From positions 2,155,226-2,219,225 of the forward strand of contig CP059069.1 in the NCBI GenBank assembly GCA_017798145.1: 64,000 nt of DNA, written 5' to 3'. This DNA is from Akkermansiaceae bacterium (lineage in GTDB: Bacteria; Verrucomicrobiota; Verrucomicrobiia; Verrucomicrobiales; Akkermansiaceae). Each line of letters begins with the position of its first letter. Position 1 is the stretch's first letter. The translations under genes and the position numbers were made by a program. This document shows positions 17,899 through 27,214 of the stretch, piece after piece. The notes below the pieces were generated by a model. It had not been told where the DNA came from, did no database searches, and was given only the letters and a program-made list of their open reading frames with translations.

Positions 17899-20800
17899 TT
17901 ATTTCAGTGCGTTGACGAGGTTGAGCATCTGCTGGGCCTTGGCGTCGTTGGCGTAGGCCTGCTTGAGTTGGGCGATGGTTTCCGAGAAGTCGCGGAAGTT
18001 GATCGCATCCGCCAAGGGGCCGGGCTGGAGTTTCTGGGCTGCGAGGAGAGAGAGGACGGCGAGCTGCATGGGCGGGGCGACCTTGTCGATGGCGAGGGCC
18101 TGGGATTCGTAGGGGATGGTCCAGGAGCGCTCGACCATCTCCCCGGTGGCGGTGTCGCGGAAGCGGACGAAAAGCTCGCCGATCTCGCCGGAGCCGTTGG
18201 GGAGCGGCTCGACCTGATAGAGGGCGGTGCCGGATTCGTCGGCGGCGAGCTCTGCGGCATCGACGGAGTCGTTGCGGAAATCCTCGGTCTTGAGGCGGTC
18301 TTTCTCGAAGCCGATGAGCTTATAGCTGCCGACGCGCTGCGCATTGAATTTCACCTGGATCTTGACGTTTTCCGCAGCGGGGCGGAAGGCTCCGGCGAGC
18401 TGTTTGGCGAGGTTCCCGGCAGTGTTTTCGCCGACGAGGTAGTAGCGGCCGTTGCCGTGGCGGGAGAGCTCGGAAAGCAGTTGGTCGTTGATGTCGTTGG
18501 TGCCGATGCCTGCGATGTCGAAGGCGAGATCCTGCTGGCGGAGGGCTTTCACGCGCTCGGCAAGGCGCTCGGGATCGGCGTTGCCGAGGTTCGCGGCGCC
18601 ATCGGTGAAGAGGACGATGCGGTTCTGCGCGCCATCCTGCCTGTGGCGGAGGGCGAGGTTTTCCGCCAGATCGATGGCTTGTTCCAGGTTGGTGCCGCCT
18701 TCGCTAGCGGATTGGTTGATGATGTCGGGGAGCTTATCCGCATCATTTCCGGAAATGGAATCCGCGAGCAGGCGGGGGGTGCGGGAGAAACCGATGACGG
18801 TTACGCGGTCGTCCGGGGTGAGCAAGGTGGCGAGCTGGGAGAGCGCAGTGTCCATCGCCGCACGGCGGTCGCCGCGGGCCATGGAGCCGGATTGGTCAAC
18901 CAGCAGGGTGAGGATGAGCGGCTGGGTCTCGGCGCGGCCGGTGGAGGCGGTGCGGACGGACATGCGGACGAGATTACGGCCGGGGATGACCGGATGGGCG
19001 ACCTGGCCGATGGCGGCTGCTACGGGTTCTCCTGTAGATGGGGCGGGATCGTCGTAGGAAACGGCGTTGTAGAACTGCTCCGGCTTGATCGATTCCGGAT
19101 CGGGGCGCTCGCCCTTCGCAACGGCGGAGCTGGCGACTTGGAACGAGGCGTCGGAGATGTTCAGGGAGAAAGTGGAAAACGGCTCCTGGGTGGCGGGGAT
19201 TTCCTGGGAGAGGTCTGCGAGGTCGATGGGTTGCGGGGGGGAGAGTTTTCCGACGATAGGGATGTCGCTGAGCATGGGCACCTCATCCTCGATACCGAGG
19301 CGTGATTCGAAATCAGTGGGTGTGGCCGGTGTGACGGGGATGGCCGAATCAAAGCCGGGCAGAATCCAGTCGAAACCCAGTTCCTTGTCATTCGCCTGGG
19401 TGATTTCGGTGAACTTGGTGGTAAAATCGATCTGTTTTGGTTCGTCGGCGATCGGCGCCCCGCGATTTGCGAAGCCATCGAACTCGCTGTAGAAGCGGAA
19501 GTCGCTCCTCTCGGCTCCGGCACGATCCATCTTGAACCGGCTGTTGGAATTGGCGCTTTCTTTGGAATCGGCAACGATGCCGTCGGAAAACAAGCCACTA
19601 AAGCTTACAATCTCGCCCGGTTCAGTGGGATCGGCAAACGGATCGGCTTGCTCGTTCCCTTTGCTATTTTTCTCCGCAGGGGCGGCGAGTTCCCATGCCT
19701 TGTCCACTTGCATCAAAAGCTCGGCGCGGGTCTGATCATAGGCGGCGCGGTAGTAGTCGCTTTTCGCGGCGGAGATTTTCTCCATGCCACGGCGGGCGGC
19801 TTGGTTGTAGGGGTCGATGCGGAGGGTGTCCTCGTAGGCTTTTTTGGCGTCGTCGTATTTCCCGAGGTCGTAGTTGGCTTGCGCCATATAGAGCTTGCGG
19901 CGGACTTCATCGACTTTCTTTGTGTGCTCGTAAGTGAGTGCGGGGTTTGTCCGGATCGGGTCGTCGAGGTATCCGAGTTCAGCCTTTATCTCTTCTTGAT
20001 TGCCGCCACCAGCCGCTGCCGTTTTTTCGAGGATGTCACGGGCTTCGTCGTATTTGCCGACTTTCCTCTTTTGCTGTGCTTCTGCCACGGCGGCCTTCCC
20101 GAGGTGGTCGGCATATGACTCGCGACGATCCTGCATAGCAGGGCTATCGGGCAGCTTCGCAAGTGCATCATCGAATTGCTCACTGGCTTTTCCGAAATCA
20201 CCCTTCGAATAAGCTTCGCGTCCTTCGAGGAGCTGCCTGTCGGCTTCGGCAACGGATTCCTGGCGCCGAATGACCTCGCGCTGTGCCAAGGATGAAAGAC
20301 CATCCTCAGGTGCTGAGAAAGGATCGGCTTCCGCTGCGGCGAAAGCATCGCCAGGGGCGTCCTGGAGGGCTTTCATTTCAGATTTCGGCTTCCCTGCCTG
20401 GGCGGTGCGGTCGGGGTTGTTCAGGATGGCATCGACGCTGTTGCGGTTGACCGCTTGGTCGCCGCTGCGGAGTCCACCGGTGACGAGTGCTGCGACTTCT
20501 TTTTCCAAAGGGATACCGGGGATCGTGGTTCCTTCTTTGGGGACGCTGAGGGCACGACTATCGGAACGAAAGCTGCGGCCTTTCATTGCCATGGATTCAT
20601 CTCTCCCTCCGGCCAAGCCGCCTCCTTCTCCCCAGCCGCCGCCGAAATCTTGGCCGTCTCCGAAGTCAGCGGATGGAGCCGGAGCGGCAGCGCTCGGGAC
20701 GGGAACTTGATTCCGGCTCCGTTGATTGGAGGCGACGGCATCCGCCTTGTCCTCGGCTCCGAGCAACTCGTCCCGGCTTGCGCCGCAGCCCATCCATTTT

Positions 20801-21861
20801 TTCTGGGGAACCTCGATGGTGTCGTTGGCCTGGAGTTCGATTTGGGCGAGTTCGGGGTTGGTGAGGTCGTAGGTCTGAGCCTTGCCGTCGCGATAGACTT
20901 TGATGCGTTTCGCGGAGCCGAACTCGGTGGCACCGCCCGCACTTTTGACGGCTTCGCCGAGGGTCATTCCTTCCTTGAAAGCGACGGAACCTGCCTCCCT
21001 GACCTGGCCGCCGATTACGACTTGTGGAGCAGCGGGTTGGGTGGCAGCGGGTGCTGGTGCCGCGAGAGGGCTGGAAGGCTTGCGTAGGGCGGCGGTCTCG
21101 GCCTTTTGAGCCGGCATGTCCTCCGAAATTTCTTCTGCGAGGAGTTTGAGCTTCAGCGTTTCGAGGCGGGCGAGATCCGATTCGAAATCCTGTTTCGCAT
21201 CGGCGTAGTCCTCAGTGTCGATGCTGCGTTCGAGAGCGGCTTTCTTGGTTTCTTCTTTGGCATCGGCCACGGCTTCATTCCTGGCCATCGCTACGGATTC
21301 CTTATCGTAGGCGATGCCCTTCGTGCGGGACAAGGTGGCGAGGGTCTTGCGGCCTCCCTCGACCTTGTCCTCCTGCTGGCGGACGTCCCTTCTGAGTTGG
21401 TCGATGTTTGCCTCCGGAGCACGGGCGCTGTACTCCTTCTCCATGTAGCTTACGGTCATTGCCGATTCCTTGGTCACTTTCGGGAATACGTAGAAGCGGC
21501 TGATGATAAAGGTGACGACGAAGCAGGCAGCGATGCCGATGGCGGCGCGGAAGGAGGCGCGGCGGATACGGGATTCCTTGGCGGGCATCAGCACGGGGAC
21601 TGGGCCGGAGGATGGGGTGAGTTTCCCGCGTTTCCCCGCGGGGAGTTTCCACTCCGCGCTTGATTCGTTGGAGGTGGTTTCGGCTTCCTTGAGGAGGGTG
21701 TGAAGGGTGCGTGTGCGATTGGCGAAAAGCTTGAGCTCGGGGGATTTTGCTATGAGGGCTTCGACCTCGGCGGCCTCGAAAGGGGATGCCTCGCCGAGGA
21801 CGTAGGCGGTGATGCGTGCCTCAAGGTGCTCGTCGGGGAGGGGTTGGAGGTTCTCGGTCAT
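17899..21861 (-). CDS. Anti-sigma-like SLBB/TPR/VWA membrane protein
   Basis: A 1320-residue protein. Residues 1-60 (ITAYVLGEASPFEAAEVEAL) match the N-terminus of planctomycete/verrucomicrobial anti-sigma-like proteins, without zinc ligands. A membrane helix lies at about 105-126. A SLBB-like segment (GGQVREAGSVAFKEGMTLGEA) is near 285-350, TPR-type repeats near 540-720, and a VWA domain from about 975 with MIDAS motif DQSGS and later SEGGTNLEQA and LFTDG. The part before the VWA (FSTFSLNISDASFQ) and the C-terminus resemble YfbK-type proteins. It follows the sigma-factor gene by 50 bases, so it may restrain that sigma factor at the membrane. The combination in one chain is unusual. Confidence 0.8.
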   Translation of the reverse strand: MTENLQPLPDEHLEARITAYVLGEASPFEAAEVEALIAKSPELKLFANRTRTLHTLLKEAETTSNESSAEWKLPAGKRGKLTPSSGPVPVLMPAKESRIRRASFRAAIGIAACFVVTFIISRFYVFPKVTKESAMTVSYMEKEYSARAPEANIDQLRRDVRQQEDKVEGGRKTLATLSRTKGIAYDKESVAMARNEAVADAKEETKKAALERSIDTEDYADAKQDFESDLARLETLKLKLLAEEISEDMPAQKAETAALRKPSSPLAAPAPAATQPAAPQVVIGGQVREAGSVAFKEGMTLGEAVKSAGGATEFGSAKRIKVYRDGKAQTYDLTNPELAQIELQANDTIEVPQKKWMGCGASRDELLGAEDKADAVASNQRSRNQVPVPSAAAPAPSADFGDGQDFGGGWGEGGGLAGGRDESMAMKGRSFRSDSRALSVPKEGTTIPGIPLEKEVAALVTGGLRSGDQAVNRNSVDAILNNPDRTAQAGKPKSEMKALQDAPGDAFAAAEADPFSAPEDGLSSLAQREVIRRQESVAEADRQLLEGREAYSKGDFGKASEQFDDALAKLPDSPAMQDRRESYADHLGKAAVAEAQQKRKVGKYDEARDILEKTAAAGGGNQEEIKAELGYLDDPIRTNPALTYEHTKKVDEVRRKLYMAQANYDLGKYDDAKKAYEDTLRIDPYNQAARRGMEKISAAKSDYYRAAYDQTRAELLMQVDKAWELAAPAEKNSKGNEQADPFADPTEPGEIVSFSGLFSDGIVADSKESANSNSRFKMDRAGAERSDFRFYSEFDGFANRGAPIADEPKQIDFTTKFTEITQANDKELGFDWILPGFDSAIPVTPATPTDFESRLGIEDEVPMLSDIPIVGKLSPPQPIDLADLSQEIPATQEPFSTFSLNISDASFQVASSAVAKGERPDPESIKPEQFYNAVSYDDPAPSTGEPVAAAIGQVAHPVIPGRNLVRMSVRTASTGRAETQPLILTLLVDQSGSMARGDRRAAMDTALSQLATLLTPDDRVTVIGFSRTPRLLADSISGNDADKLPDIINQSASEGGTNLEQAIDLAENLALRHRQDGAQNRIVLFTDGAANLGNADPERLAERVKALRQQDLAFDIAGIGTNDINDQLLSELSRHGNGRYYLVGENTAGNLAKQLAGAFRPAAENVKIQVKFNAQRVGSYKLIGFEKDRLKTEDFRNDSVDAAELAADESGTALYQVEPLPNGSGEIGELFVRFRDTATGEMVERSWTIPYESQALAIDKVAPPMQLAVLSLLAAQKLQPGPLADAINFRDFSETIAQLKQAYANDAKAQQMLNLVNALK

Positions 21862-21911
21862 GGGAAGAAGTGGTTAGTGCCGGGTGATCAGTGATCAGTG
21901 GAAAATTGGTT

Positions 21912-22418
21912 TCAGCCCTCGGCTGTTTCGATGCCGAGGTGGCGGAGGGAAGTGGCTAGTGATTTCAGGGTGTGGTGGAGTTTGTAGCCGACGTTGGAGA
22001 CCGTGAGGTTGGTTTGGGCGGCGATCTCGTCGTAGCGGAGGCCGGAAAGGTATTTGAGGGAGACCAGGGTGCGGTCGGGCTCGGGGAGTTCGGCGATGAG
22101 GAGCTGGAGGGTGCCTATGGTTTCGAGTTTCCCCAGGGTCGCTTCGGGGTCGGGTTTGTCGGATTCCCACTCATTGGATGTTTCGAGTGAGGTGTTGCGT
22201 TTGTTGTCGCGGAGGTGGTTCAGGGCGAGGTTGCGGACGCAGCGGAAGAGCCAGGGGCGGGGGCTTTCGACTTCGTGCCAGTGCTCATGGAGGCGCATGA
22301 AGGCGTCCTGGACGATGTCCTCGGCGGTCTCGCGCTGGCCGGTGAGGCCGTGGGCGTAACGGAGGAGCGGAGATTCCTCGGCATCGAATACTTGGCGGAG
22401 CGTGGGTTTTTCCTCCAT
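21912..22418 (-). CDS. ECF-type RNA polymerase sigma factor
   Basis: A 168-residue sigma-70 family protein. Region 2 is visible as LRYAHGLTGQRETAEDIVQDAFMRLHEHW and PWLFRCVRNLALNHLRD; region 4 as ELPEPDRTLVSLKYLSGLRYDEIAAQTNLTVSNVGYKLHHTLKSL, a helix-turn-helix that reads the -35 element. The ATG at 22418 is preferred to an in-frame one 84 bases upstream because the upstream extension is low-complexity. It is the first gene of a minus-strand run with the VWA protein and the giant protein, whose expression it probably drives. Confidence 0.9.
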   Translation of the reverse strand: MEEKPTLRQVFDAEESPLLRYAHGLTGQRETAEDIVQDAFMRLHEHWHEVESPRPWLFRCVRNLALNHLRDNKRNTSLETSNEWESDKPDPEATLGKLETIGTLQLLIAELPEPDRTLVSLKYLSGLRYDEIAAQTNLTVSNVGYKLHHTLKSLATSLRHLGIETAEG

Positions 22419-22620
22419 GGTTCTTGGTTTCTTGGAGGGTGAAAGAACCGCGATTGCTCCGTCGAGGCTACGGGCGGCGGAGCTGGAGGTGCGGGGTTCC
22501 ATGGAGGTTTTTGGTCATACTTTCATCGGTTATGACACGCGAGTGACGGGAACCTTAGAGGAAATTCCATATTCCTGCGAATATTTCAGGATCGCCGTGT
22601 GATTCGTGAGGACGAAATGA

Positions 22621-22652
22621 AAAAAGGCTCCCCTCGACTGGGGAGCCTTTTT
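22621..22652 (-). terminator. Rho-independent terminator of second PEP-CTERM gene
   Basis: AAAAAGGCTCCCC / GGGGAGCCTTTTT form a 13-base-pair stem around a 6-base loop, with T runs on both strands, 24 bases past the stop at 22676. It could work in both directions. Confidence 0.85.
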
Positions 22653-22675
22653 GAAAGGACTGGTTCCGATATCTC

Positions 22676-23716
22676 TCAAATTCTGCGGCGGCGGAAAAGA
22701 AGAACGGCCGTGCCTAGCAAACCTAGAATCGGGAGACTCGGTTCCGGGACGACATGGACGCCGCTTGTACCGGATGTCATGCTGAATTTGGTTGTGGAGG
22801 AATACCAGCCACCCACAAAGATTCCATTGCTGAGCGAGGAAGTCTCGAAGTTTTTGGTCGGATCGCCGGTCGTGAGCCAGTAACCCGTGAAGAAGCCTCC
22901 GCCTTTGAAATCGCTGCCGCCGTTGATAAGCGCTCCCGTGCCGTTGTCTTCCCGGGGGCCTTGCGGATACGGAGAGGATGGATTGCTACCGCCGCCGGAG
23001 GCATTGATATCGCCTGCGACATGGATGAAATTCGATGCAGTGAGGCCGCCGAGGGGGACGAATCCACCGCCGCTCTGGAATTTCACTTGGCCGTTGTAGC
23101 CATTGGTGAGGTTCAAGTCGTCATCCCAGCGGAAAATGAAGGTATCATTCGCGTCTCCGGTGATATTGATTTTGGAGGAAACGCTGAAGCCCTGGTTGAT
23201 ATTGACGACGATGGTGTCGGCCGTTCCATTCTGGAAATTCAAGCCGTTGAGCGAAGCCGCGCTTCTGTTTGCGAAGCCCGATGTTGTGGCGAGGGAATTG
23301 ATATTGCTGAAAGCGTTGGTGAGATCCGATCTAAGGCCGCTGATGAGAGAATTATTCCCGGAGCCGGTGCTTGCGGATGCTTGGCCGGAGTTGGAGGAGA
23401 CGATGCCACCCCAAGCCCCAAGAGTAGGTGCGTTGGTGGTGATTTTCCCGGAATACGGGACACTGCCCGATGTGCGCAGCTTCGCCGTGCTGCTTACCGC
23501 GACATCACCGATGAAGCCTTTGGTTGCGCCTTGCCAGTTGGCGTCGGTCTTGCCGTCGGTGAAGACGAAGAGATAATCGGTTAGATTGCCGAGGCCAGCG
23601 AAGTTCTGGGCGGAGACGGAATTGATTGATGCTGCCGCAGCGATGATGGTTGCAAGCAGGGAGGTGCCGAGACGTGGGCGACACGCAGCCGGAACGGCCG
23701 ATGATTTCATGTTCAT
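22676..23716 (-). CDS. PEP-CTERM sorting-signal surface protein
   Basis: A 346-residue exported protein with a long signal peptide (residues 1-36, ending SVSA-QN) and a C-terminal VPEPSLPILGLLGTAVLLFRRRRI signal for exosortase sorting. The body is rich in Asn, Gly and Ser with beta-strand patterns (TIVVNINQGFSVSSKINITGDANDTFIFRWDDD), again similar to choice-of-anchor domains. It shares its general plan, a hairpin terminator and a C-tract leader with the PEP-CTERM gene at 1194, but the sequences are clearly different. Function inferred from the family: extracellular matrix or surface structure. Confidence 0.85.
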   Translation of the reverse strand: MNMKSSAVPAACRPRLGTSLLATIIAAAASINSVSAQNFAGLGNLTDYLFVFTDGKTDANWQGATKGFIGDVAVSSTAKLRTSGSVPYSGKITTNAPTLGAWGGIVSSNSGQASASTGSGNNSLISGLRSDLTNAFSNINSLATTSGFANRSAASLNGLNFQNGTADTIVVNINQGFSVSSKINITGDANDTFIFRWDDDLNLTNGYNGQVKFQSGGGFVPLGGLTASNFIHVAGDINASGGGSNPSSPYPQGPREDNGTGALINGGSDFKGGGFFTGYWLTTGDPTKNFETSSLSNGIFVGGWYSSTTKFSMTSGTSGVHVVPEPSLPILGLLGTAVLLFRRRRI

Positions 23717-24036
23717 GGGGGGGTGTTGGGGGATATGCCGAAAGCCGACTATGCCGACTTCCTAGCGAGGGGGGGGTGTGGGGGGTGGGGGGGTGGCGAT
23801 ATGCTTGAAAAACAAATCTCCAAGCGAATCAAGGTCTGCCGTGAGAATTTTTTCAAGAAGAAATTCTTACTTAGGACTGCTTAAAAGTAACATGTTTCTG
23901 ACCTCTTTGCATTACGCAATCGCGTAGGTGCAGAGATTTTTTCTGCGAGCCGGGAGACGCAGAGCCTTGCTTGTGCGATGGGGTGGACTCCTCGAATATC
24001 GGATTAATCCCTGATTCACGGGTGGGTGAAATGGAA
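23717..24036. other. Leader with G-runs and intergenic stretch
   Basis: Several plus-strand G runs (23717-23723 and a cluster about 23768-23795) lie just upstream of the minus-strand PEP-CTERM start, giving C tracts in its leader. The remaining ~240 bases are AT-rich in part and hold no gene that I can see. Confidence 0.4.
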
Positions 24037-24060
24037 AAGCCCGCGGGTTAGCGCGGGCTT
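24037..24060 (-). terminator. Rho-independent terminator of outer-membrane protein gene
   Basis: AAGCCCGCG / CGCGGGCTT stem with a 6-base loop, followed on the minus strand by TTTTCC, 60 bases after the stop at 24121. Confidence 0.8.
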
Positions 24061-24120
24061 CCTGAACAAGCAGCTGGACGCCGATACTTCGGCCTGCCCT
24101 GAACGGGGCTGCTATCTATG

Positions 24121-24972
24121 CTAGAAATGCCAGATCAGGCCGGTGGTGAGGCCGTGGTCGAAGTCTTTCGGTGTTGAGATGGGGAATTGGTAGCCGAGGC
24201 GGATGTCCATTTCAGGAGATACACCGTAGCTGATGCCGATGAGCCCTTCGGTCTCGAAATCACCCTTGTCGTCGCCGTTGATGGGGGTGGAGCCAGTGAT
24301 TTCCAGGTGGAGGTTGATGAGGCCGGCGACGCTGGGGTGATCGTGGCGGTGATCGTGGCCGTGGTGGTCATGTGAGGAGGAGAGATCGGGTTTTTCGCCG
24401 AAGGATTTCACGAGGCCGAATCCGAACTCCAGCTCCGTCTCATTGGAATCGAAGCCGTGGGCGATGGCGATGTTCGTGTTCAGCGTGAACCAGTTCCCGA
24501 GATCGTTCCACATGGCGATGCCGGGGGCGATGGAAGTTTCCCCGCCGAAGGCCGACGAGCCGGTGGGCAGGCCGAGCTCGATCTGTGTGGTGAGCATGAA
24601 ACGGTCAGTTACGATGAGCATGGCACGCGGGACGATGGCCAGATCCCCGACGCCGGAAGCAGAGCCGACGCCCTCCTCGTCCTCCCAGATGTAGGGGACT
24701 TCCACGATGACGCCGAGGCGCTTGGTGAAAGCCCATTCCATTTCGAGTTCAGTCTCGTGCTCGGTGACTCCGCCGCCCTCGCGCCATGAGTGATCGAGGA
24801 AAAAATCGCGTCCTGTGAAGGCCGGCTCCACGCCAAAGGAGTGGATAATAGGCGTGCCGATGGGGCTGTAATGGATGTGCTCGAAGGGAGCGAGGAAGTC
24901 CCCTTCCAAGGCATGGAGCGGGGACGAAAGGGCGAGGACGGATACGGCGATGGGGCAGGTGATTGATTTCAT
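24121..24972 (-). CDS. His-rich outer-membrane beta-barrel protein
   Basis: A 283-residue protein with a signal peptide (1-21, ending LHA-LE), alternating beta strands through its length and a C-terminal Phe (TGLIWHF), the outer-membrane insertion signal. Residues ~198-210 (SHDHHGHDHRHDH) form a His/Asp-rich segment of the kind that binds zinc, nickel or copper. A perfect-armed palindrome (25016-25036) lies 44-64 bases upstream of the start. Together these suggest a metal-related outer-membrane protein, possibly a zinc-deficiency component. The barrel is seen in the sequence; the metal role is inference. Confidence 0.7.
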   Translation of the reverse strand: MKSITCPIAVSVLALSSPLHALEGDFLAPFEHIHYSPIGTPIIHSFGVEPAFTGRDFFLDHSWREGGGVTEHETELEMEWAFTKRLGVIVEVPYIWEDEEGVGSASGVGDLAIVPRAMLIVTDRFMLTTQIELGLPTGSSAFGGETSIAPGIAMWNDLGNWFTLNTNIAIAHGFDSNETELEFGFGLVKSFGEKPDLSSSHDHHGHDHRHDHPSVAGLINLHLEITGSTPINGDDKGDFETEGLIGISYGVSPEMDIRLGYQFPISTPKDFDHGLTTGLIWHF

Positions 24973-25015
24973 GCGCGGGCTTGGTTAACGCAACAAAATC
25001 GCGGTAGCAAGCGAT

Positions 25016-25036
25016 TAATGCGAAAAATTTGCATTA
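25016..25036. promoter_or_regulatory. Palindromic operator candidate (metalloregulator-like)
   Basis: TAATGC and GCATTA arms around an A/T-rich 9-base centre. Size, AT-rich centre and position recall Zur/Fur-family boxes. It lies upstream of the His-rich outer-membrane protein gene on the minus strand and about 200 bases upstream of the plus-strand BatA-like gene. Confidence 0.45.
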
Positions 25037-25231
25037 GCGAACGCCTGCAGCCGAACCAGCCCTACCCTTGAGAGATGGCTTGCGTCACGCCGGTATCATT
25101 CACCGATGAAAAATCACAGATCCCGGGAAGTTGCCGGGCTTTGCCCCGGTATCCTTTGCGGAGCGTGTAGCTGCAGCCATCCATCTCTTCCCTTGGAGTT
25201 TAAAATTTAGCCTTTAGAGTTTCCCCCAAGC

Positions 25232-27211
25232 ATGACCTTCCTGACCCCCTTCCTCCTCTGGTTCCTGGCTGCGGCCGCAGTGCCGGTGATCATCCACCTG
25301 CTCAACAAGCGCCGCCACAAGACGGTGCAGTGGGCGGCGATGCAGTTCCTGCTCAAGGCCACGCGCGAGTCGCGGGGGAAGAAGAAACTCCGCCACATCC
25401 TCATCCTCACCTGCCGTGCGCTGGGCATCGCCGCGCTGGCCTTCGCAGCGGCGCGGCCTGTCATGTCCGGGCTGCTGGGATGGGGTGCGGGCACGATTGA
25501 TACGGTGGTTCTAGTACTTGACCGGAGCTCCTCCATGGAGCTGCGCTCCGGCGATGGCCAGGCCGCGAAGCGCGACCTCGTGCTCCAGAAAGTCCGCGAT
25601 GCGATGGCGAACCTTGGCAACCCGCGCCTGGTCCTCATCGACAGCGCCAGCGGGAAAGCGCAGGAAATCCCCTCCCCCGATGTCCTGCCGGAAATTTCCT
25701 CCACTGCCGCCACCGATTCCGGGGCGGACTTTCCCGCGCTGATGGGCAAGGCGGCGGAATACCTGTCCTCCGCCACCGGTCGCTCGGAAATCTGGCTGGC
25801 CTCGGATCTCCAGGAATCCAACTGGCGCCCGGAGGACGAGCGCTGGACAGCCGTCCGCGCCAGTATCGCCGCGCTCCCGCAGAAGCCCGCGATCCGCGTC
25901 CTCTCACTCACCGGGGAATCCGCCCCGAACGTATCCCTCAGGCTCCTCGGCACCCGCCGCAGCCCGGAGGGGCTGACGCTGGATCTGGAGATGATCCGCT
26001 CCGAGGAAAGCCGTGGCACGCTCAACCTCCCGCTCACCGTCAGCACCAACGGCGCAAGCACCAGCGAGTCCGTCAGCCTGCCCGGCCAATCGCTCCGCTT
26101 CCAGCGGCAGATCAAGATCAAGGATGAGGAGGAATCGGGTCACGGTTGGCTCGGCCTGCCTGCGGACGGCAACCCGCGCGACAACTCCGCTTTCTTCGCA
26201 TACGGCCCGGCGCGAGCGGTGAAATCGCTCATCGTGGCGGATGCGGGCGAGGCGGCGGGCTACCTTGCGCTTGCCGCAGCCCCGCCCGGCTTTGAGAAAC
26301 AGGCGGCTGAAACCATCTCCCCAGCTGCCTTTGCGACCGCATCCACCTCAGACATCGCCATGATCCTGTGGGCGGCACCGCTACCCACCGGGGAAAACGC
26401 GAAGGTGCTCGCCACTTTCCTTGCCAACGGGGGGCAACTCGTCTTCCTGCCCTCCCCCACCCCGTCCAGCGGCGATTTCATGGGCATGAAATGGGGCGAG
26501 GTCACCTCCGCCGCCGCCGGGAAATTCTTCATCCTCTCGGACTGGAACAGATCCGACGGCCCGCTGCGCGATGGGCTGGGCGGCACGCCGATCCCGGCGG
26601 AGCGGCTGCGCGGGATCAAGCGTGCGGTGCCGGAGGGCGATGCCGCCGTCCTTGCCCGCTGGGAGGATGGCGAGGCTTTCCTGAGCCGGAAAATCGTGGA
26701 TCGCGGCACCCTCTGGTTCCTCGGCTCCATCCCGGACTACACCTGGTCAAACCTCGGCGATGCGGATGTCCTCCTCCCCGCCATGCAGCGCATCCTTGCG
26801 CTCGGGGCGGATCGTTTTGACTCATCCTACCTGGCGGATGTCGGATCGGATGCCGCGCAGACACTGGCGGGGGAAGTCCGCAGCCGCGCCGATGATTTCT
26901 CCACGGAAAGCTCCCCGGAAACGGCAGGCGTTTTCCGCCTCGGCGAGCGCCTCCTGGCAGTGAACCGCCCGGCAGCGGAGGACGACCTGGCCATCGCCAC
27001 GAAGGACAGCCTCGACTCCATGCTGGAAGGCACCGGCTACAGCCTGTTAGACCAGGTGGGCAACAGCGCTGACCCATCGCTCTCCACGGACATGTGGCGC
27101 GCCTTCCTCCTCGCGGTCCTGTTTTTCCTCATCAGCGAGGCGCTGCTCTGCCTGCCGAAAAAGCAGAAGGAAGAGCCGGTCGCGAAACGGAATTTCCAGC
27201 CGGCGAACTAG
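25232..27211 (+). CDS. BatA/VWA membrane protein
   Basis: A 659-residue protein. Residues 1-75 are the BatA-type N-terminus: a first helix (FLTPFLLWFLAAAAVPVIIHLLNKRR), the WAAMQFLLKATRE motif and a second helix (ILILTCRALGIAALAFAAARPV). A VWA domain follows from about 88 with a degenerate MIDAS motif DRSSSM. A large periplasmic region and a C-terminal helix (about 625-645) precede a basic tail. Such proteins belong to aerotolerance/MoxR-associated operons in Bacteroidetes and Verrucomicrobiota, but no MoxR ATPase neighbour is visible here. It converges on the next gene with only 3 bases between stops. Confidence 0.85.
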   Translation: MTFLTPFLLWFLAAAAVPVIIHLLNKRRHKTVQWAAMQFLLKATRESRGKKKLRHILILTCRALGIAALAFAAARPVMSGLLGWGAGTIDTVVLVLDRSSSMELRSGDGQAAKRDLVLQKVRDAMANLGNPRLVLIDSASGKAQEIPSPDVLPEISSTAATDSGADFPALMGKAAEYLSSATGRSEIWLASDLQESNWRPEDERWTAVRASIAALPQKPAIRVLSLTGESAPNVSLRLLGTRRSPEGLTLDLEMIRSEESRGTLNLPLTVSTNGASTSESVSLPGQSLRFQRQIKIKDEEESGHGWLGLPADGNPRDNSAFFAYGPARAVKSLIVADAGEAAGYLALAAAPPGFEKQAAETISPAAFATASTSDIAMILWAAPLPTGENAKVLATFLANGGQLVFLPSPTPSSGDFMGMKWGEVTSAAAGKFFILSDWNRSDGPLRDGLGGTPIPAERLRGIKRAVPEGDAAVLARWEDGEAFLSRKIVDRGTLWFLGSIPDYTWSNLGDADVLLPAMQRILALGADRFDSSYLADVGSDAAQTLAGEVRSRADDFSTESSPETAGVFRLGERLLAVNRPAAEDDLAIATKDSLDSMLEGTGYSLLDQVGNSADPSLSTDMWRAFLLAVLFFLISEALLCLPKKQKEEPVAKRNFQPAN

Positions 27212-27214
27212 GCC

